64,000 nt of DNA from SIG603 sp044432645 (GTDB lineage Bacteria > Bacillota > Clostridia > Oscillospirales > Acutalibacteraceae). The notes under the pieces are model-generated. The model was given only the letters and a program-made list of their open reading frames with translations, was not told where the DNA came from and did not search any database. Where the stretch lies: assembly GCA_044432645.1 (NCBI GenBank), contig JAWXUM010000005.1, positions 1-64,000 of the forward strand, in the 5' to 3' direction. Of the stretch, positions 22,997-31,866 are shown in pieces; positions within the stretch are counted from its first letter, which is position 1, and each line of letters opens with the position of its first letter. Position numbers and translations under genes: made by a program.

Positions 22997-24247
22997 TTGA
23001 AAAAATTTTTAGATAAAATTTACAACTTATCAGTTTTCACTAAACTTGATAACGTTATTGAAAATATGTCGCCAGTCATGCTTATGTCGCCTCCGGGTGG
23101 TGGGCGTGGTGGTGGCTTTGGTGGACGTCCACCAATGGGCAGACCTCCTATGCGTGGTAGACCTCCTATGGGTGGATTTGGTGGTTTGGGTGGATTTGGA
23201 AGAAGAGTTGTAATCCCCCCTGTTATTCCAATCCCTATCCCAGTTGGCAGAACAAATACTGGTAATCAAACAGGGTACAATGAGGTTAAAACTCCTGAAG
23301 AACTAGAGAAATTAAAACAACAAAACAAAAAAGCTCCAACCCCGCCACCAGCGCCACAAAAAAATCAGTATATGCTTATTAGAATTTTTGCTTGCGTGGC
23401 AGTGGCTTTGCTCAGCGACGCCATTATGCCTTTTAGCGTACTGTTACCATTTTTAAAAATTGGTACAACTGCCATGGCTACAACCCTTGCAGCATATATA
23501 GGCTCATGGATAATAAACGGGCTTAAAATTCCAACAAAAATGAAAACTTTACGCTATATATTTATAGGAACAGCTGCTTTAAATTTCATTGATTTAATCG
23601 CTTCAAGCAATATAGTAACTAGTGTTATTGTAGGTGCTATAGGAATAGCTGGCTACTATTTAATAGTGTTAGCCGAAAAACTTTTAACCAAAATCAAGAA
23701 AAACCAACAAGAAAAACCATTTAAAGTAAAAAAAGAAAAAGCTCCAAAAGCTGAAAAAGTTCCTAAACCTAAACCTGAAAAAGAAGAAAAAGCCAAAAAA
23801 TCAAACACTGGAAATTCTGAACTTGATGTAATTATCGACCAAGGCAATGAATATATTGCAAAGCTAAAAAAAGCCGACATTGCTATAGAGCATAACGGAA
23901 TTTCACTTTCCATTAGAAGAATGGAAAGAGCTTGTCAAAGTATTTTTGAGTATATAGAAGACAAACCTGAAAAAATTTCACAAATTAAAAAGTTCTTAAA
24001 TTATTATTTGCCTACAACCCTTAAATTACTAGACAGCTACGAAAAAATGGACAGGCAAAGTTACAAAGGCGAAAATATAAACTCCACAATGTTCGAAATC
24101 GAAGGTATGATGAACACAATTGCTCAAGCTTTCGAAAAACAACTTGACTCCCTATTTAGCCAAGAAGCTATGGATATTCAAGCCGACATAAGCGTTTTCG
24201 ATTCTATCTTAAAACAAGAAGGTCTAACAGATGACGATAAAAATTAA
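22997..24247 (+). CDS. XpaC-family membrane protein with Gly/Arg/Pro-rich N-terminus
   Basis: A 416-residue protein. Residues about 25-90 are a low-complexity Gly, Arg, Pro and Met segment (GRGGGFGGRPPMGRPP). Three or four membrane segments follow (about 130-225), then a Lys-rich charged stretch and a C-terminal helical domain of the XpaC type (ELDVIIDQGNEYIAKLKKAD, MERACQSIFEYIEDKPE). XpaC genes usually stand next to telA, as here, in a pair linked to envelope stress or tellurite resistance. TTG at 22997 is the chosen start (GAGGTG 7 bp upstream); the longer frame has no such site. Confidence 0.75.
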   Translation: MKKFLDKIYNLSVFTKLDNVIENMSPVMLMSPPGGGRGGGFGGRPPMGRPPMRGRPPMGGFGGLGGFGRRVVIPPVIPIPIPVGRTNTGNQTGYNEVKTPEELEKLKQQNKKAPTPPPAPQKNQYMLIRIFACVAVALLSDAIMPFSVLLPFLKIGTTAMATTLAAYIGSWIINGLKIPTKMKTLRYIFIGTAALNFIDLIASSNIVTSVIVGAIGIAGYYLIVLAEKLLTKIKKNQQEKPFKVKKEKAPKAEKVPKPKPEKEEKAKKSNTGNSELDVIIDQGNEYIAKLKKADIAIEHNGISLSIRRMERACQSIFEYIEDKPEKISQIKKFLNYYLPTTLKLLDSYEKMDRQSYKGENINSTMFEIEGMMNTIAQAFEKQLDSLFSQEAMDIQADISVFDSILKQEGLTDDDKN

Positions 24248-24267
24248 TTAAAAGGATGGTAAAAACA

Positions 24268-25383
24268 ATGAGCGAAATCAAACTTACACTTGACCAAGAG
24301 GCACCAAGCCTAACTTTGGACCCAAATTTAGTAGAAACACAAAAAAAAGTTGAACAAGAAAATCCATTAACACTGGAAGAGCAAAAAGTAGTAGATGAAT
24401 TTGCAACAAAAATCGACATTCAAAACAGCGCAATGATTTTACAATACGGTGCTGCTGCACAAAAGAAAATCGCAAACTTCTCTGACTCTGCACTTGAAAA
24501 TGTTAAAACAAAAGAACTAGGCGAAGTTGGACAAGATATTGTAAGCCTAGTAACTGAACTTAAAGAATTCGAAATTGACGAAGACGAAAAAGGTGGTTTT
24601 TTTGGTTTCTTCAAAAAACAAGCTAACAAAATCGAAAATTTAAAAGCAAAATACGCAGACGCAGAAATTAACGTAAACAAAATTGTTGAAGTTTTAGAAG
24701 GTCACCAAGTACAGCTAATGAAAGACATAGTTTTACTTGATAAATTATACGAAATGAATTTAAGCTATCACAAAGAGCTTACAATGTACATTCTAGCTGG
24801 TAAAAAGAAATTAGAGCAAGAACGTGCCACAACTTTAGTAGAGCTAAAAGCAAAAGCTACTAGAACAGGTACTGCTGAAGATGCACAAGCAGCTAACGAC
24901 TTCTCACAACTATGCGACGGATTTGAGAAAAAAATCCACGACCTCGAGCTTACTAGAATGGTGTCAATTCAAATGTCACCACAAATTCGTATGGTTCAAA
25001 ACAACGACAGAATTATGGCAGAAAAAATTCAATCAACTATCGTAAACACTATTCCACTTTGGAAAAGCCAAATGGTTTTATCCATGGGAGTTGCTCATTC
25101 ACAAGAGGCGCTTAACGCTCAAACTGCTGTAACAGACATGACAAACGAGCTTCTAAAGAAAAACGCTGAAACTCTAAAAATGAATACAATCGAAACAGCA
25201 AAAGCTTCTGAACGTGGAATTATTGATATGGAAACACTAAAATCAACAAACCAAAACCTAATCTCAACTTTAGACGAAGTTATGAAAATTCAAGAAGACG
25301 GCAAAGCAAAACGCCGTATTGCCGAACAAGAACTAGTAAAAATCGAGGAAGAATTAAAAACAAAATTATTAGAAATTAAATAA
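24268..25383 (+). CDS. TelA-family toxic-anion resistance protein
   Basis: A 371-residue, largely helical soluble protein of the TelA/KlaA family: LGEVGQDIVSLVTELKEFE, then GFFGFFKKQANKIENLKAKY, then QIRMVQNNDRIMAEKIQSTI and TIPLWKSQMVLSMGVAHS. The family is named after tellurite resistance but its chromosomal members are general envelope-stress factors of unclear mechanism. The ATG at 24268 is preferred over the one at 24256, which touches the AAAGGA site. It forms an operon with the XpaC gene (20 bp) and the TPM gene (11 bp). Confidence 0.88.
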   Translation: MSEIKLTLDQEAPSLTLDPNLVETQKKVEQENPLTLEEQKVVDEFATKIDIQNSAMILQYGAAAQKKIANFSDSALENVKTKELGEVGQDIVSLVTELKEFEIDEDEKGGFFGFFKKQANKIENLKAKYADAEINVNKIVEVLEGHQVQLMKDIVLLDKLYEMNLSYHKELTMYILAGKKKLEQERATTLVELKAKATRTGTAEDAQAANDFSQLCDGFEKKIHDLELTRMVSIQMSPQIRMVQNNDRIMAEKIQSTIVNTIPLWKSQMVLSMGVAHSQEALNAQTAVTDMTNELLKKNAETLKMNTIETAKASERGIIDMETLKSTNQNLISTLDEVMKIQEDGKAKRRIAEQELVKIEEELKTKLLEIK

Positions 25384-25394
25384 GGAGGTAAATT

Positions 25395-26174
25395 ATGAAG
25401 CTAATCTCTAAAAAACTTTTCAGTATTTTAGTAGCTATAACTTTAATTTGCTCTATCCCTTTCGCTATTTTTGCCACAGAAAGTGACAGTCTGCCAAGCA
25501 AACCCGACAACTACTATGTTTATGACATGGCAGAAGTTATCAATGATGAAATCGCCGAAGAAATTACACTTGCTAACACTGACAACCTAGCAGAATACGG
25601 AGAAATCGTTATAGTCACTGTAAAAAGTGTCGATGACACCACCCTTTCAGACTACGCTACCGAACTTTTCTCATATTGGGATATTGGTGGTGACGACGAC
25701 AAAGGTGCTCTACTTGTACTTGATATAGAGGGTGAAAATTACCGAAGTGTTGTAGGTTCTGGATTTAACACATACCTAAGCGAAACTCAACTTAAGGATA
25801 TATTAGACGGTCAAGTTGAATATTATTTTGCAATGGAAGATTATAATTCAGCTGCTCAAATATTTGTAACAGCTATTACTGACAAAATTGTCCCTACAAG
25901 CACTACAGACGAAAGTGAAGAAAGCGCCGACACTAGCGATGAAAGCATAGATGAAAACACAGAAGAAGAAACTGACCAAGAAACAGAAGTTTTAACCGAA
26001 GATACCACCGACGAAACAGACGGAAACAAGGCTTTATCTGTCGTATTTTCAATCTTTAAAGCATTACTTGTTATCGTTTTAATATTATTAATAATCGTTA
26101 TTGGATTTTTAGTTTTAGTGAATTTAAGGTCACAAAAACGCAGAAAATCAAGACGTAAAAACAGAAAGAATTAA
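25395..26174 (+). CDS. TPM-domain exported membrane-anchored protein
   Basis: A 259-residue protein. Signal peptide (about 1-28), TPM domain (about 38-165; YYVYDMAEVINDEIAEEI, GALLVLDIEGENYRSVVGSGF), a long Glu/Thr/Asp linker (about 170-215), one membrane helix (about 220-245) and a very basic cytoplasmic tail (SQKRRKSRRKNRKN). TPM domains occur in proteins tied to photosystem II repair or phosphatase activity and in many bacterial surface proteins of unknown role. Third gene of the XpaC-TelA operon. GGAGG lies 6 bp before the ATG. Confidence 0.85.
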   Translation: MKLISKKLFSILVAITLICSIPFAIFATESDSLPSKPDNYYVYDMAEVINDEIAEEITLANTDNLAEYGEIVIVTVKSVDDTTLSDYATELFSYWDIGGDDDKGALLVLDIEGENYRSVVGSGFNTYLSETQLKDILDGQVEYYFAMEDYNSAAQIFVTAITDKIVPTSTTDESEESADTSDESIDENTEEETDQETEVLTEDTTDETDGNKALSVVFSIFKALLVIVLILLIIVIGFLVLVNLRSQKRRKSRRKNRKN

Positions 26175-26185
26175 AAGGTGAATTT

Positions 26186-27154
26186 ATGAGTATTAACATT
26201 GCAATTTTAGGTCCAGGAAACATAGCAAGGCGTTTTGCAGACGCTGTTGTTAATTGCACAGGCATAAAACTTTTAGGCGTAGCTTCAAGAGATTTAGAAA
26301 AAGCAACAGAATTTGCTAATAAATATGGTATAGAAAAAGCCTACGGTAGTTACCAAGAAGTTTTCGATGACAAAACTATCGACGCTGTTTATATTTCAAC
26401 ACTACACAGCGTTCACTATGAGCAAATTATGGCTTCACTAAACGCTGGCAAACATGTTTTATGCGAAAAGCCAAGTTTATTAACTGTAAAAGAAGCTGAT
26501 GCTGTAATCGCTTTGGCAAAAGAAAAAAATCTTTTATTTATGGAAGCTATGTGGACACGCCTTTTACCTCCTGTTTTAAAAGCACAAAAATGGATTGCAG
26601 ACGGCGAAATTGGTGATTTAAAACTAATCAATGTAGCTTTTGGTTTCCCAGCAAAAGAAGACCCAAATTCAAGACTTTTCTCACCAGAAAAAGCTGGTGG
26701 TGCATTATATGATGTAGGTGTATACACATTTGCTTTTGCAACTTTCATGGCAAATTCACCTATTAAAGAATATAAAACTATGGTTACAAAAGCTTTCACA
26801 GGAGTTGACGAAAGCAACACTGCAATGATAAAATTTGAAAACAAAGCAATAGCAAATATTTGTTCAAGTGTTCGTGCCAATTTAAACGACACTGCATACA
26901 TTTACGGTACAGATGGTCAAATTATTGTTGACAGATTTTGGTGCAGTACAAAAGTTACACTTAAAAAACGTGGCTTAGAAGACGAAGTTTTCGAAAGTGA
27001 TTATACTGACACTTATATAGGTTTCAAATATGAAATTCAACATTTCGCAGATTTAGTAAACGCTGGTATAACAGAAAGCCCTATAGTAACTTATGATTAT
27101 GTTAAAGATTGCGTTAAATTCTTCGAAGACTCTTTAGCAGAAATTAAAAATTAA
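26186..27154 (+). CDS. Gfo/Idh/MocA-family NAD(P)-dependent oxidoreductase
   Basis: A 322-residue dehydrogenase. The N-terminal Rossmann domain has ILGPGNIARRFADAV and VYISTLHSVHYEQ, and the family's HVLCEKP motif (about residues 91-97). The C-terminal alpha/beta domain is complete. The family oxidises or reduces sugar and polyol derivatives; the substrate cannot be read from sequence. It lies 11 bp after the TPM gene with AAAGGTG before the ATG, so it may be the last gene of that operon, though it is unrelated in function. Confidence 0.88.
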   Translation: MSINIAILGPGNIARRFADAVVNCTGIKLLGVASRDLEKATEFANKYGIEKAYGSYQEVFDDKTIDAVYISTLHSVHYEQIMASLNAGKHVLCEKPSLLTVKEADAVIALAKEKNLLFMEAMWTRLLPPVLKAQKWIADGEIGDLKLINVAFGFPAKEDPNSRLFSPEKAGGALYDVGVYTFAFATFMANSPIKEYKTMVTKAFTGVDESNTAMIKFENKAIANICSSVRANLNDTAYIYGTDGQIIVDRFWCSTKVTLKKRGLEDEVFESDYTDTYIGFKYEIQHFADLVNAGITESPIVTYDYVKDCVKFFEDSLAEIKN

Positions 27155-27170
27155 TTTTGTATTTAACTGT

Positions 27171-27252
27171 AGTAGAGGGGTTCCACCCCAATATCACGAA
27201 CTTAAGAAAAATTATATTTATTTACGGAACGCATCGTATGCGTTCCGTAAAT
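27171..27252. repeat. Composite palindromic repeat (BIME-like)
   Basis: An AGGGGTTCCACCCC hairpin (27176-27189), a spacer containing CACGAACTTAAGAAAAATTA, and a perfect palindrome TTACGGAACGCAT-CGT-ATGCGTTCCGTAA (27222-27250). The same hairpin and spacer occur in reverse order at about 160-230. Confidence 0.7.
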
Positions 27253-27340
27253 AAAAAACAACAATCATGAATGATTTTAGTGCAAAATGTAGAAATTTTC
27301 ACAAAAAGGCATTTTCAAGGTGAAAATCATGTAAAACTCA

Positions 27341-27369
27341 TTGACAAAAAGCTAATAAAAATGTATATT
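27341..27369 (+). promoter_or_regulatory. Promoter of the pot operon
   Basis: TTGACA (27341-27346), a 17-bp spacer and TATATT (27364-27369). It places the transcription start near 27376, leaving a leader of about 155 nt before potA. Confidence 0.85.
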
Positions 27370-27375
27370 AATAGT

Positions 27376-27531
27376 GCTGTGTATCTAATCTCAAAAATTA
27401 GTGCCCAATACGCCACTGTAGCTGCTTATTTAGCAGTGTAACAAACCTTTTGCGGGGTAGCGTAATAGGACACTAACTACGACCGATTACTAATGATCGT
27501 GGAAATTTCCGCAAAGGGGGATGCATTATTA
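27376..27531 (+). promoter_or_regulatory. Structured 5' leader of potABCD, candidate riboswitch
   Basis: The leader can form several helices: CTAAT/ATTAG inside GTAT/ATAC; GCTGC/GCAGT; and CCTTTTGCGG paired with CCGCAAAGG, enclosing two smaller hairpins (GTAG/CTAC and CGAT/ATCG). The last long helix includes the AAAGGGGG ribosome binding site of potA, so its folding could control translation. I do not recognise a known class. The ligand, if any, is unknown; a polyamine or related compound is only suggested by the genes. Confidence 0.5.
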
Positions 27532-28578
27532 ATGGAAAATTCAGTTATTATATCATTACAAAACATTGCAGTATCATTTGACTCACAAACCATATTAAAT
27601 GGTTTAAATCTCGACATACACGACAAAGAATTTGTAACTTTGCTAGGGCCGTCAGGCTGTGGTAAAACTACTACTTTGCGTATAATTGGGGGTTTTATTG
27701 AGCCAGATTCAGGCAGTGTTTTTTTTAATGACAAAAACATCACGGACTTGCCACCGTACAAAAGACCAGTCAACACGGTCTTTCAAAAATACGCCTTGTT
27801 CCCACACCTTAACGTGTATGAAAACATAGCGTTTGGCTTAAGACTTAAAAAAACCGATGATAAAACTATTAAATCAAAAGTTTTTGAAATGCTAGAACTT
27901 GTTGGCCTCAAAGGCTTTGAAAGACGTGACACAGCTAGTCTTTCAGGTGGACAACAACAACGTGTAGCAATCGCTAGGGCTTTGGTAAATCAGCCAAAAG
28001 TTCTTCTTTTAGATGAACCTTTAGGAGCACTTGACCTTAAGCTTAGAAAAGACATGCAAACCGAGCTAAAAAGAATTCAACAAAGCACAGGTATTACCTT
28101 CATTTATGTTACCCATGACCAAGAGGAAGCTTTAACCATGAGCGACACCGTTGTAGTTATGGATGCAGGTGTAATTCAACAAATTGGAACACCTCAAGAC
28201 ATTTATAACGAGCCTATTAACGCTTTTGTTGCCGACTTTATCGGTGAAAGCAATATTTTCGACGGTATTATGAACAAAGACTTCGAGGTAGAATTTGCCG
28301 AAGAAACTTTCACATGTGTAGACAGAGATTTCAGAACTCGTGAAAGAGTTCACGTAGTTGTAAGACCCGAAGATGTACAAGTAGTTACACCTTTCGAAGG
28401 CAAAATTACAGGAATTGTCGAAAGCGTAACATTCAAAGGCGTTCATTATGAAATGCACGTCAAACAAGCTGGTTACGACTGGGTAATTCACTCTACACAA
28501 GCCTCTACTCCTGGCGAAACTATCGGAATGAATATAGGCCCTGACGAAATTCACATCATGAAATATACGGAGGGCTAA
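27532..28578 (+). CDS. potA: Spermidine/putrescine-type ABC transporter ATPase
   Basis: A 348-residue ATPase. It has Walker A GPSGCGKTTTLR, signature LSGGQQQRVAIARAL, Walker B VLLLDEP, the H-loop THDQEEA, and a C-terminal TOBE regulatory domain (about 270-348, VVVRPEDVQVV). PotA powers import by PotB/PotC. The ATG at 27532 is chosen: AAAGGGGG lies about 11 bp upstream, whereas an upstream in-frame ATG (27493) falls inside the structured leader. It is separated from potB by 1 bp. Confidence 0.92.
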   Translation: MENSVIISLQNIAVSFDSQTILNGLNLDIHDKEFVTLLGPSGCGKTTTLRIIGGFIEPDSGSVFFNDKNITDLPPYKRPVNTVFQKYALFPHLNVYENIAFGLRLKKTDDKTIKSKVFEMLELVGLKGFERRDTASLSGGQQQRVAIARALVNQPKVLLLDEPLGALDLKLRKDMQTELKRIQQSTGITFIYVTHDQEEALTMSDTVVVMDAGVIQQIGTPQDIYNEPINAFVADFIGESNIFDGIMNKDFEVEFAEETFTCVDRDFRTRERVHVVVRPEDVQVVTPFEGKITGIVESVTFKGVHYEMHVKQAGYDWVIHSTQASTPGETIGMNIGPDEIHIMKYTEG

Positions 28579-28579
28579 A

Positions 28580-29383
28580 GTGAAAAATAAACTTGTAGCT
28601 TTTCCATATATTATATGGATGTCAGTTTTTATTGCAGTACCACTTCTTTTGGTAATTTATTACGCTTTTGTTGATAAAAGTGGTAATTTCACCTTAGAAA
28701 ACATAACAAGTTTAACTCAGTATTCCACAGTTTTTGTTAGAAGTATATTACTTGCAGCTTTAGCAACAGCTATTTGTCTTGTAATCGCCTACCCTGTAAG
28801 TTGGTGGCTGTCCAGAATAAAAGCTGGCAAGCAAGGCATTATGTTAATGCTTTTAATGATGCCTATGTGGATGAACTTTTTGCTTAGAACTTACGCTTGG
28901 ATGAGTTTACTTGAAACTAACGGTCTAATAAACAAACTATTTAGCTTAGTTGGTTTAGGCCCTTTTGAAATGATTAATACAAGTGGCGCAGTTGTGTTAG
29001 GTATGGTTTACAACTATTTACCATATATGATTTTACCACTTTATACAGCTATGCTCAAAATTGATGACAGCGTTATCGAAGCTGCTAACGATTTAGGTGC
29101 AGGGCTTATCAAAACATTTAGCAAAGTCATGTTGCCACTTAGCACACAAGGTATAATAACAGGTGTTACAATGGTTTTTGTACCGTCTATCTCAACATTT
29201 ATCATAAGCCGAATGCTCGGTGGTGGTAGTGTTATGCTTATTGGCGACCTTATCGAACTACAATTCCTTGGCAATAGTTACAATTACAACTTAGGTAGCG
29301 CCATGAGCCTTGTACTCATGTTAATTGTTCTTCTACTCATGACCTTTATGCAAGATAGAGATGACGTGGAGGGCATACAATGA
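28580..29383 (+). CDS. potB: Spermidine/putrescine-type ABC transporter permease B
   Basis: A 267-residue permease with six predicted membrane helices. The cytoplasmic coupling (EAA) loop is EAANDLGAGLIKTFSKVMLPLS at about residues 171-192. The first helix starts at about residue 8 (YIIWMSVFIAVPLLLVIYY). It starts with GTG after GGAGGG. It forms the membrane channel with PotC; its stop overlaps the potC start by 4 bp. Confidence 0.92.
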   Translation: MKNKLVAFPYIIWMSVFIAVPLLLVIYYAFVDKSGNFTLENITSLTQYSTVFVRSILLAALATAICLVIAYPVSWWLSRIKAGKQGIMLMLLMMPMWMNFLLRTYAWMSLLETNGLINKLFSLVGLGPFEMINTSGAVVLGMVYNYLPYMILPLYTAMLKIDDSVIEAANDLGAGLIKTFSKVMLPLSTQGIITGVTMVFVPSISTFIISRMLGGGSVMLIGDLIELQFLGNSYNYNLGSAMSLVLMLIVLLLMTFMQDRDDVEGIQ

Positions 29384-30222
29384 AAAAATCAATCAAAATA
29401 CTCCAAAGAGTTCACGTATGTGCATTTTTTGCGTTCATGTACTTGCCAATAGCCGTTTTAATGGCTTTTAGTTTTAACGAAAGCACCAGCCGTGCTGTTT
29501 TTACAGGCTTCACATTTCAGTGGTATGTAAATTTGCTAGAAAACGAAATGATACTTGAAAGCCTTGTAGTTTCTTTAATTTTAGCTTTAGTTTCAAGCAC
29601 TATAGCAACAGTTATGGGAACAATGGCATCAGTTGGAATTTCTCGCATGAAAAAAACTTCACGAAGTATAATCATGAACATCAGTTACATGCCTATCATC
29701 AACCCAGAAATCGTTACTGGTGTTTCACTTATGCTTATTTTTGTTGTGTTTAACAGTAGCATTACAGAAGTTTTTTCATGGCTTTTAGACAAAGAAATAT
29801 CTATGAACTTATTCGGCTACGGAACACTTCTTGTAGCTCATATAACTTTTAGCGTACCTTATGTTATTTTTAACGTAGTACCAAAAATTAGAAAAATGGA
29901 TAAAAGACTTTACGAAGCTGCACTTGATTTAGGTTGCAACCATACTCAAGCGTTTTTCAAAGTAGTTTTACCAGACATTATGCCAGCAGTTGTTTCAAGC
30001 TTTTTAATTTGTCTTACATATTCGATTGATGATTTTGTAATTTCATATTTTACAAGTGGAACAACCCAAACCTTGCCAATTGCTATTTATAGTATGACTA
30101 AAAAACAAGTTAGCCCAGAAATTAACGCTCTAAGTACAGTTATGTTTGTTGTTATAATGAGCATTATTTTAATAGCAAACGCAATGGACACAGCAAAAGA
30201 GAAAAGAAAACACGCAAAATAA
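29380..30222 (+). CDS. potC: Spermidine/putrescine-type ABC transporter permease C
   Basis: A 280-residue permease with six predicted helices and the EAA loop EAALDLGCNHTQAFFKVVLP (about residues 184-203). FMYLPIAVLMAFSFNES at the N-terminus and DDFVISYFTSG near the C-terminus are typical of PotC. Translation is coupled to potB by the ATGA overlap, with GGAGGG upstream. Confidence 0.92.
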   Translation: MKKSIKILQRVHVCAFFAFMYLPIAVLMAFSFNESTSRAVFTGFTFQWYVNLLENEMILESLVVSLILALVSSTIATVMGTMASVGISRMKKTSRSIIMNISYMPIINPEIVTGVSLMLIFVVFNSSITEVFSWLLDKEISMNLFGYGTLLVAHITFSVPYVIFNVVPKIRKMDKRLYEAALDLGCNHTQAFFKVVLPDIMPAVVSSFLICLTYSIDDFVISYFTSGTTQTLPIAIYSMTKKQVSPEINALSTVMFVVIMSIILIANAMDTAKEKRKHAK

Positions 30223-30270
30223 TTTCCTTATCCCCCTGCTGTAACGGATTTTACGTTACTCAAACCCCTC

Positions 30271-30295
30271 GTAGCGACAACCCTTATGGTTGTCC
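30271..30295 (+). repeat. GTAG-foot palindrome between potC and potD
   Basis: GTAG followed by CGACAACC-CTTAT-GGTTGTCC, a hairpin with 7- to 8-bp arms. It sits in the 107-bp gap inside the pot operon and could stabilise or process the mRNA there. Confidence 0.6.
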
Positions 30296-30329
30296 ATATA
30301 TTAACTTAAAACCCAACTAGGAGAAATAA

Positions 30330-31565
30330 ATGAAAAGAAAAATTAGCCTGCTTTTAGCACTTTCGCTACTTATATTATCAGTTTTTACAGCTTGTTCTTC
30401 AAGCGAAACCAACTACGACATAACACTTAGAGATAACGACTACGATTGGACTCGTTTTATGGACGACGACATCACCCTAAACGTTTACAACTGGGGTATG
30501 TACATTTCTAACGGCGAAAAAGACACACTTGACACTGTACAAGCTTTCGAAGCTTTAACTGGTATTGACGTAAATTACACAACATTCGACACTAACGAGG
30601 GTATGTACTCAAAAGTTAACAGTGGTGCCGGTGATTACGATATAGTTATCCCAAGCGATTATATGATTTCTAAAATGGCAAACGAAGGCTTATTAGCAGA
30701 GCTTGACTTTGACAATATCCCAAATTACGATTATATTGGTGAAGATTACCGAGGTCTTTCTTACGACCCCGATGAGCTTTACAGTGTAGCCTACACTTGG
30801 GGATTAGTTGGTATTATTTACAACACAACTATGGTTGAAGAAGAAGACATCGCAGAAGGTTGGGATATTTTCTGGAATGAAGATTACGAAGGTCAAGTCC
30901 TAATGTTCAACAACAGCCGTGACGCATTTGCTATTGCTGCTAAATATTTAGGTCAAAGCCTAAATCCTACCACTGTAGAAGAAATCACAGCTCAAGAAGC
31001 TGCTTTAAAAGAGCAAAAATCAAACGTTCAAAGCTATGTAATGGACGAAGTTTTCGACAAAATGATTGGTGGCGAGGCAGCTATCGCAGCTTATTATATC
31101 GGTGACGGTATGACAATGATGGACGATAACGAAGACCTTGAAATAGTTATTCCAGAAGAAGGAACTAACATGTACGTTGATGCAATGTGTGTTTTAGAAA
31201 GCTCTCAAAACAAAGAGGCTGCTGAAATGTTCATCAACTTTATGTGCGAAACAGAAGTTGCACTAGCTAATATAGAGTACATCTGCTACTCAACTCCTCA
31301 TACCGAAGCTTATGAGCTTTTAGACGAAGAAACACAAACTAATGAACTTATGTACCCAAGCCAAGAGATTTTGGATAACTGTGAAAGCTTTTTAACTTTA
31401 AGCGACGAAATCAACTCTGCAATGGACAGCTCTTGGAGCCTTGTTAGAGGACAAGACGCAGACGGCGACGGCTGGATGATGATTGTTGTACTTGTTTTAC
31501 TTGTTGCTGTAATAGTATTTGTATTCTATAGAAGAGCAGTAAAGAAAAAACGCAACAACTACTAA
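30330..31565 (+). CDS. potD: PotD-like substrate-binding lipoprotein with C-terminal membrane helix
   Basis: A 411-residue binding protein. Signal peptide with lipobox SVFTAC (Cys22), then a PotD/PotF-type periplasmic-binding fold (about 45-370; LNVYNWGMYISNG, GDYDIVIPSDYMI, EGTNMYVDAMCVL). It should capture polyamine-like cations for PotABC. The oddity is the C-terminus: after DADGDGWM comes a clear hydrophobic helix (MIVVLVLLVAVIVFVFY) and a basic tail (RRAVKKKRNNY). Usual PotD proteins end with the globular domain. The protein thus has both a lipid anchor and a membrane helix, unless one is not used. Confidence 0.85.
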   Translation: MKRKISLLLALSLLILSVFTACSSSETNYDITLRDNDYDWTRFMDDDITLNVYNWGMYISNGEKDTLDTVQAFEALTGIDVNYTTFDTNEGMYSKVNSGAGDYDIVIPSDYMISKMANEGLLAELDFDNIPNYDYIGEDYRGLSYDPDELYSVAYTWGLVGIIYNTTMVEEEDIAEGWDIFWNEDYEGQVLMFNNSRDAFAIAAKYLGQSLNPTTVEEITAQEAALKEQKSNVQSYVMDEVFDKMIGGEAAIAAYYIGDGMTMMDDNEDLEIVIPEEGTNMYVDAMCVLESSQNKEAAEMFINFMCETEVALANIEYICYSTPHTEAYELLDEETQTNELMYPSQEILDNCESFLTLSDEINSAMDSSWSLVRGQDADGDGWMMIVVLVLLVAVIVFVFYRRAVKKKRNNY

Positions 31566-31581
31566 TTTCATTTTAGAATTC

Positions 31582-31606
31582 AAGGGAGAGGTTAAGCCTC
31601 TCCCTT
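31582..31606. terminator. Left copy of a duplicated terminator hairpin (pot operon)
   Basis: A 25-nt stem-loop with arms AAGGGAGAGG / CCTCTCCCTT and loop TTAAG. It follows the potD stop by 16 bp and runs directly into the inserted element. Its twin at 31842-31866 differs at one base. Confidence 0.88.
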
Positions 31607-31841
31607 CAGCTTGTCGAAAAAGGTTTTGTATTTGTGTAAAATACCGAAAATATATTTTTAAAATGGTAGGGGCGAGCTGTGCTCGTCCGAAATCAAGATA
31701 TTAATTTAGTGCTTTTATAAAAATATTTCTCTATTTTACACAAAACAAGACAAAACTTTTTGTTTTATCCACGGACGAGCACAGCTCGCCCCTACAATGT
31801 TTGTGCAACTTTTTTTACAATATAGGTTTTTTGACAGTCTG
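31607..31841 (-). mobile_element. 235-bp non-coding element, copy 2, inverse orientation
   Basis: Exactly as long as copy 1 and nearly identical to it on the opposite strand: only a handful of base differences over 235 bp. It begins CAGCTTGTCG and ends GACAGTCTG here. The two inverted GTAG-foot palindromes are at 31666-31689 and 31772-31795, again 82 bp apart. No coding capacity. It is flanked by a 25-bp direct repeat (24 of 25 identical) that is a full terminator hairpin. Confidence 0.9.
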
Positions 31842-31866
31842 AATGGAGAGGTTAAGCCTCTCCCTT
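31842..31866. terminator. Right copy of the duplicated terminator hairpin (pot operon)
   Basis: Same stem-loop as at 31582-31606 with one mismatch (T for G at the third base). It is followed by ATTTTGCATATTTC, a weak U-tract. Confidence 0.85.

Noticed and set aside
27376..27531. Cobalamin riboswitch upstream of potA
   Set aside because: CGCCACTGTA resembles part of that class, but the conserved B12-box and the GTCAGGATACC element are absent and the genes are not B12-related.
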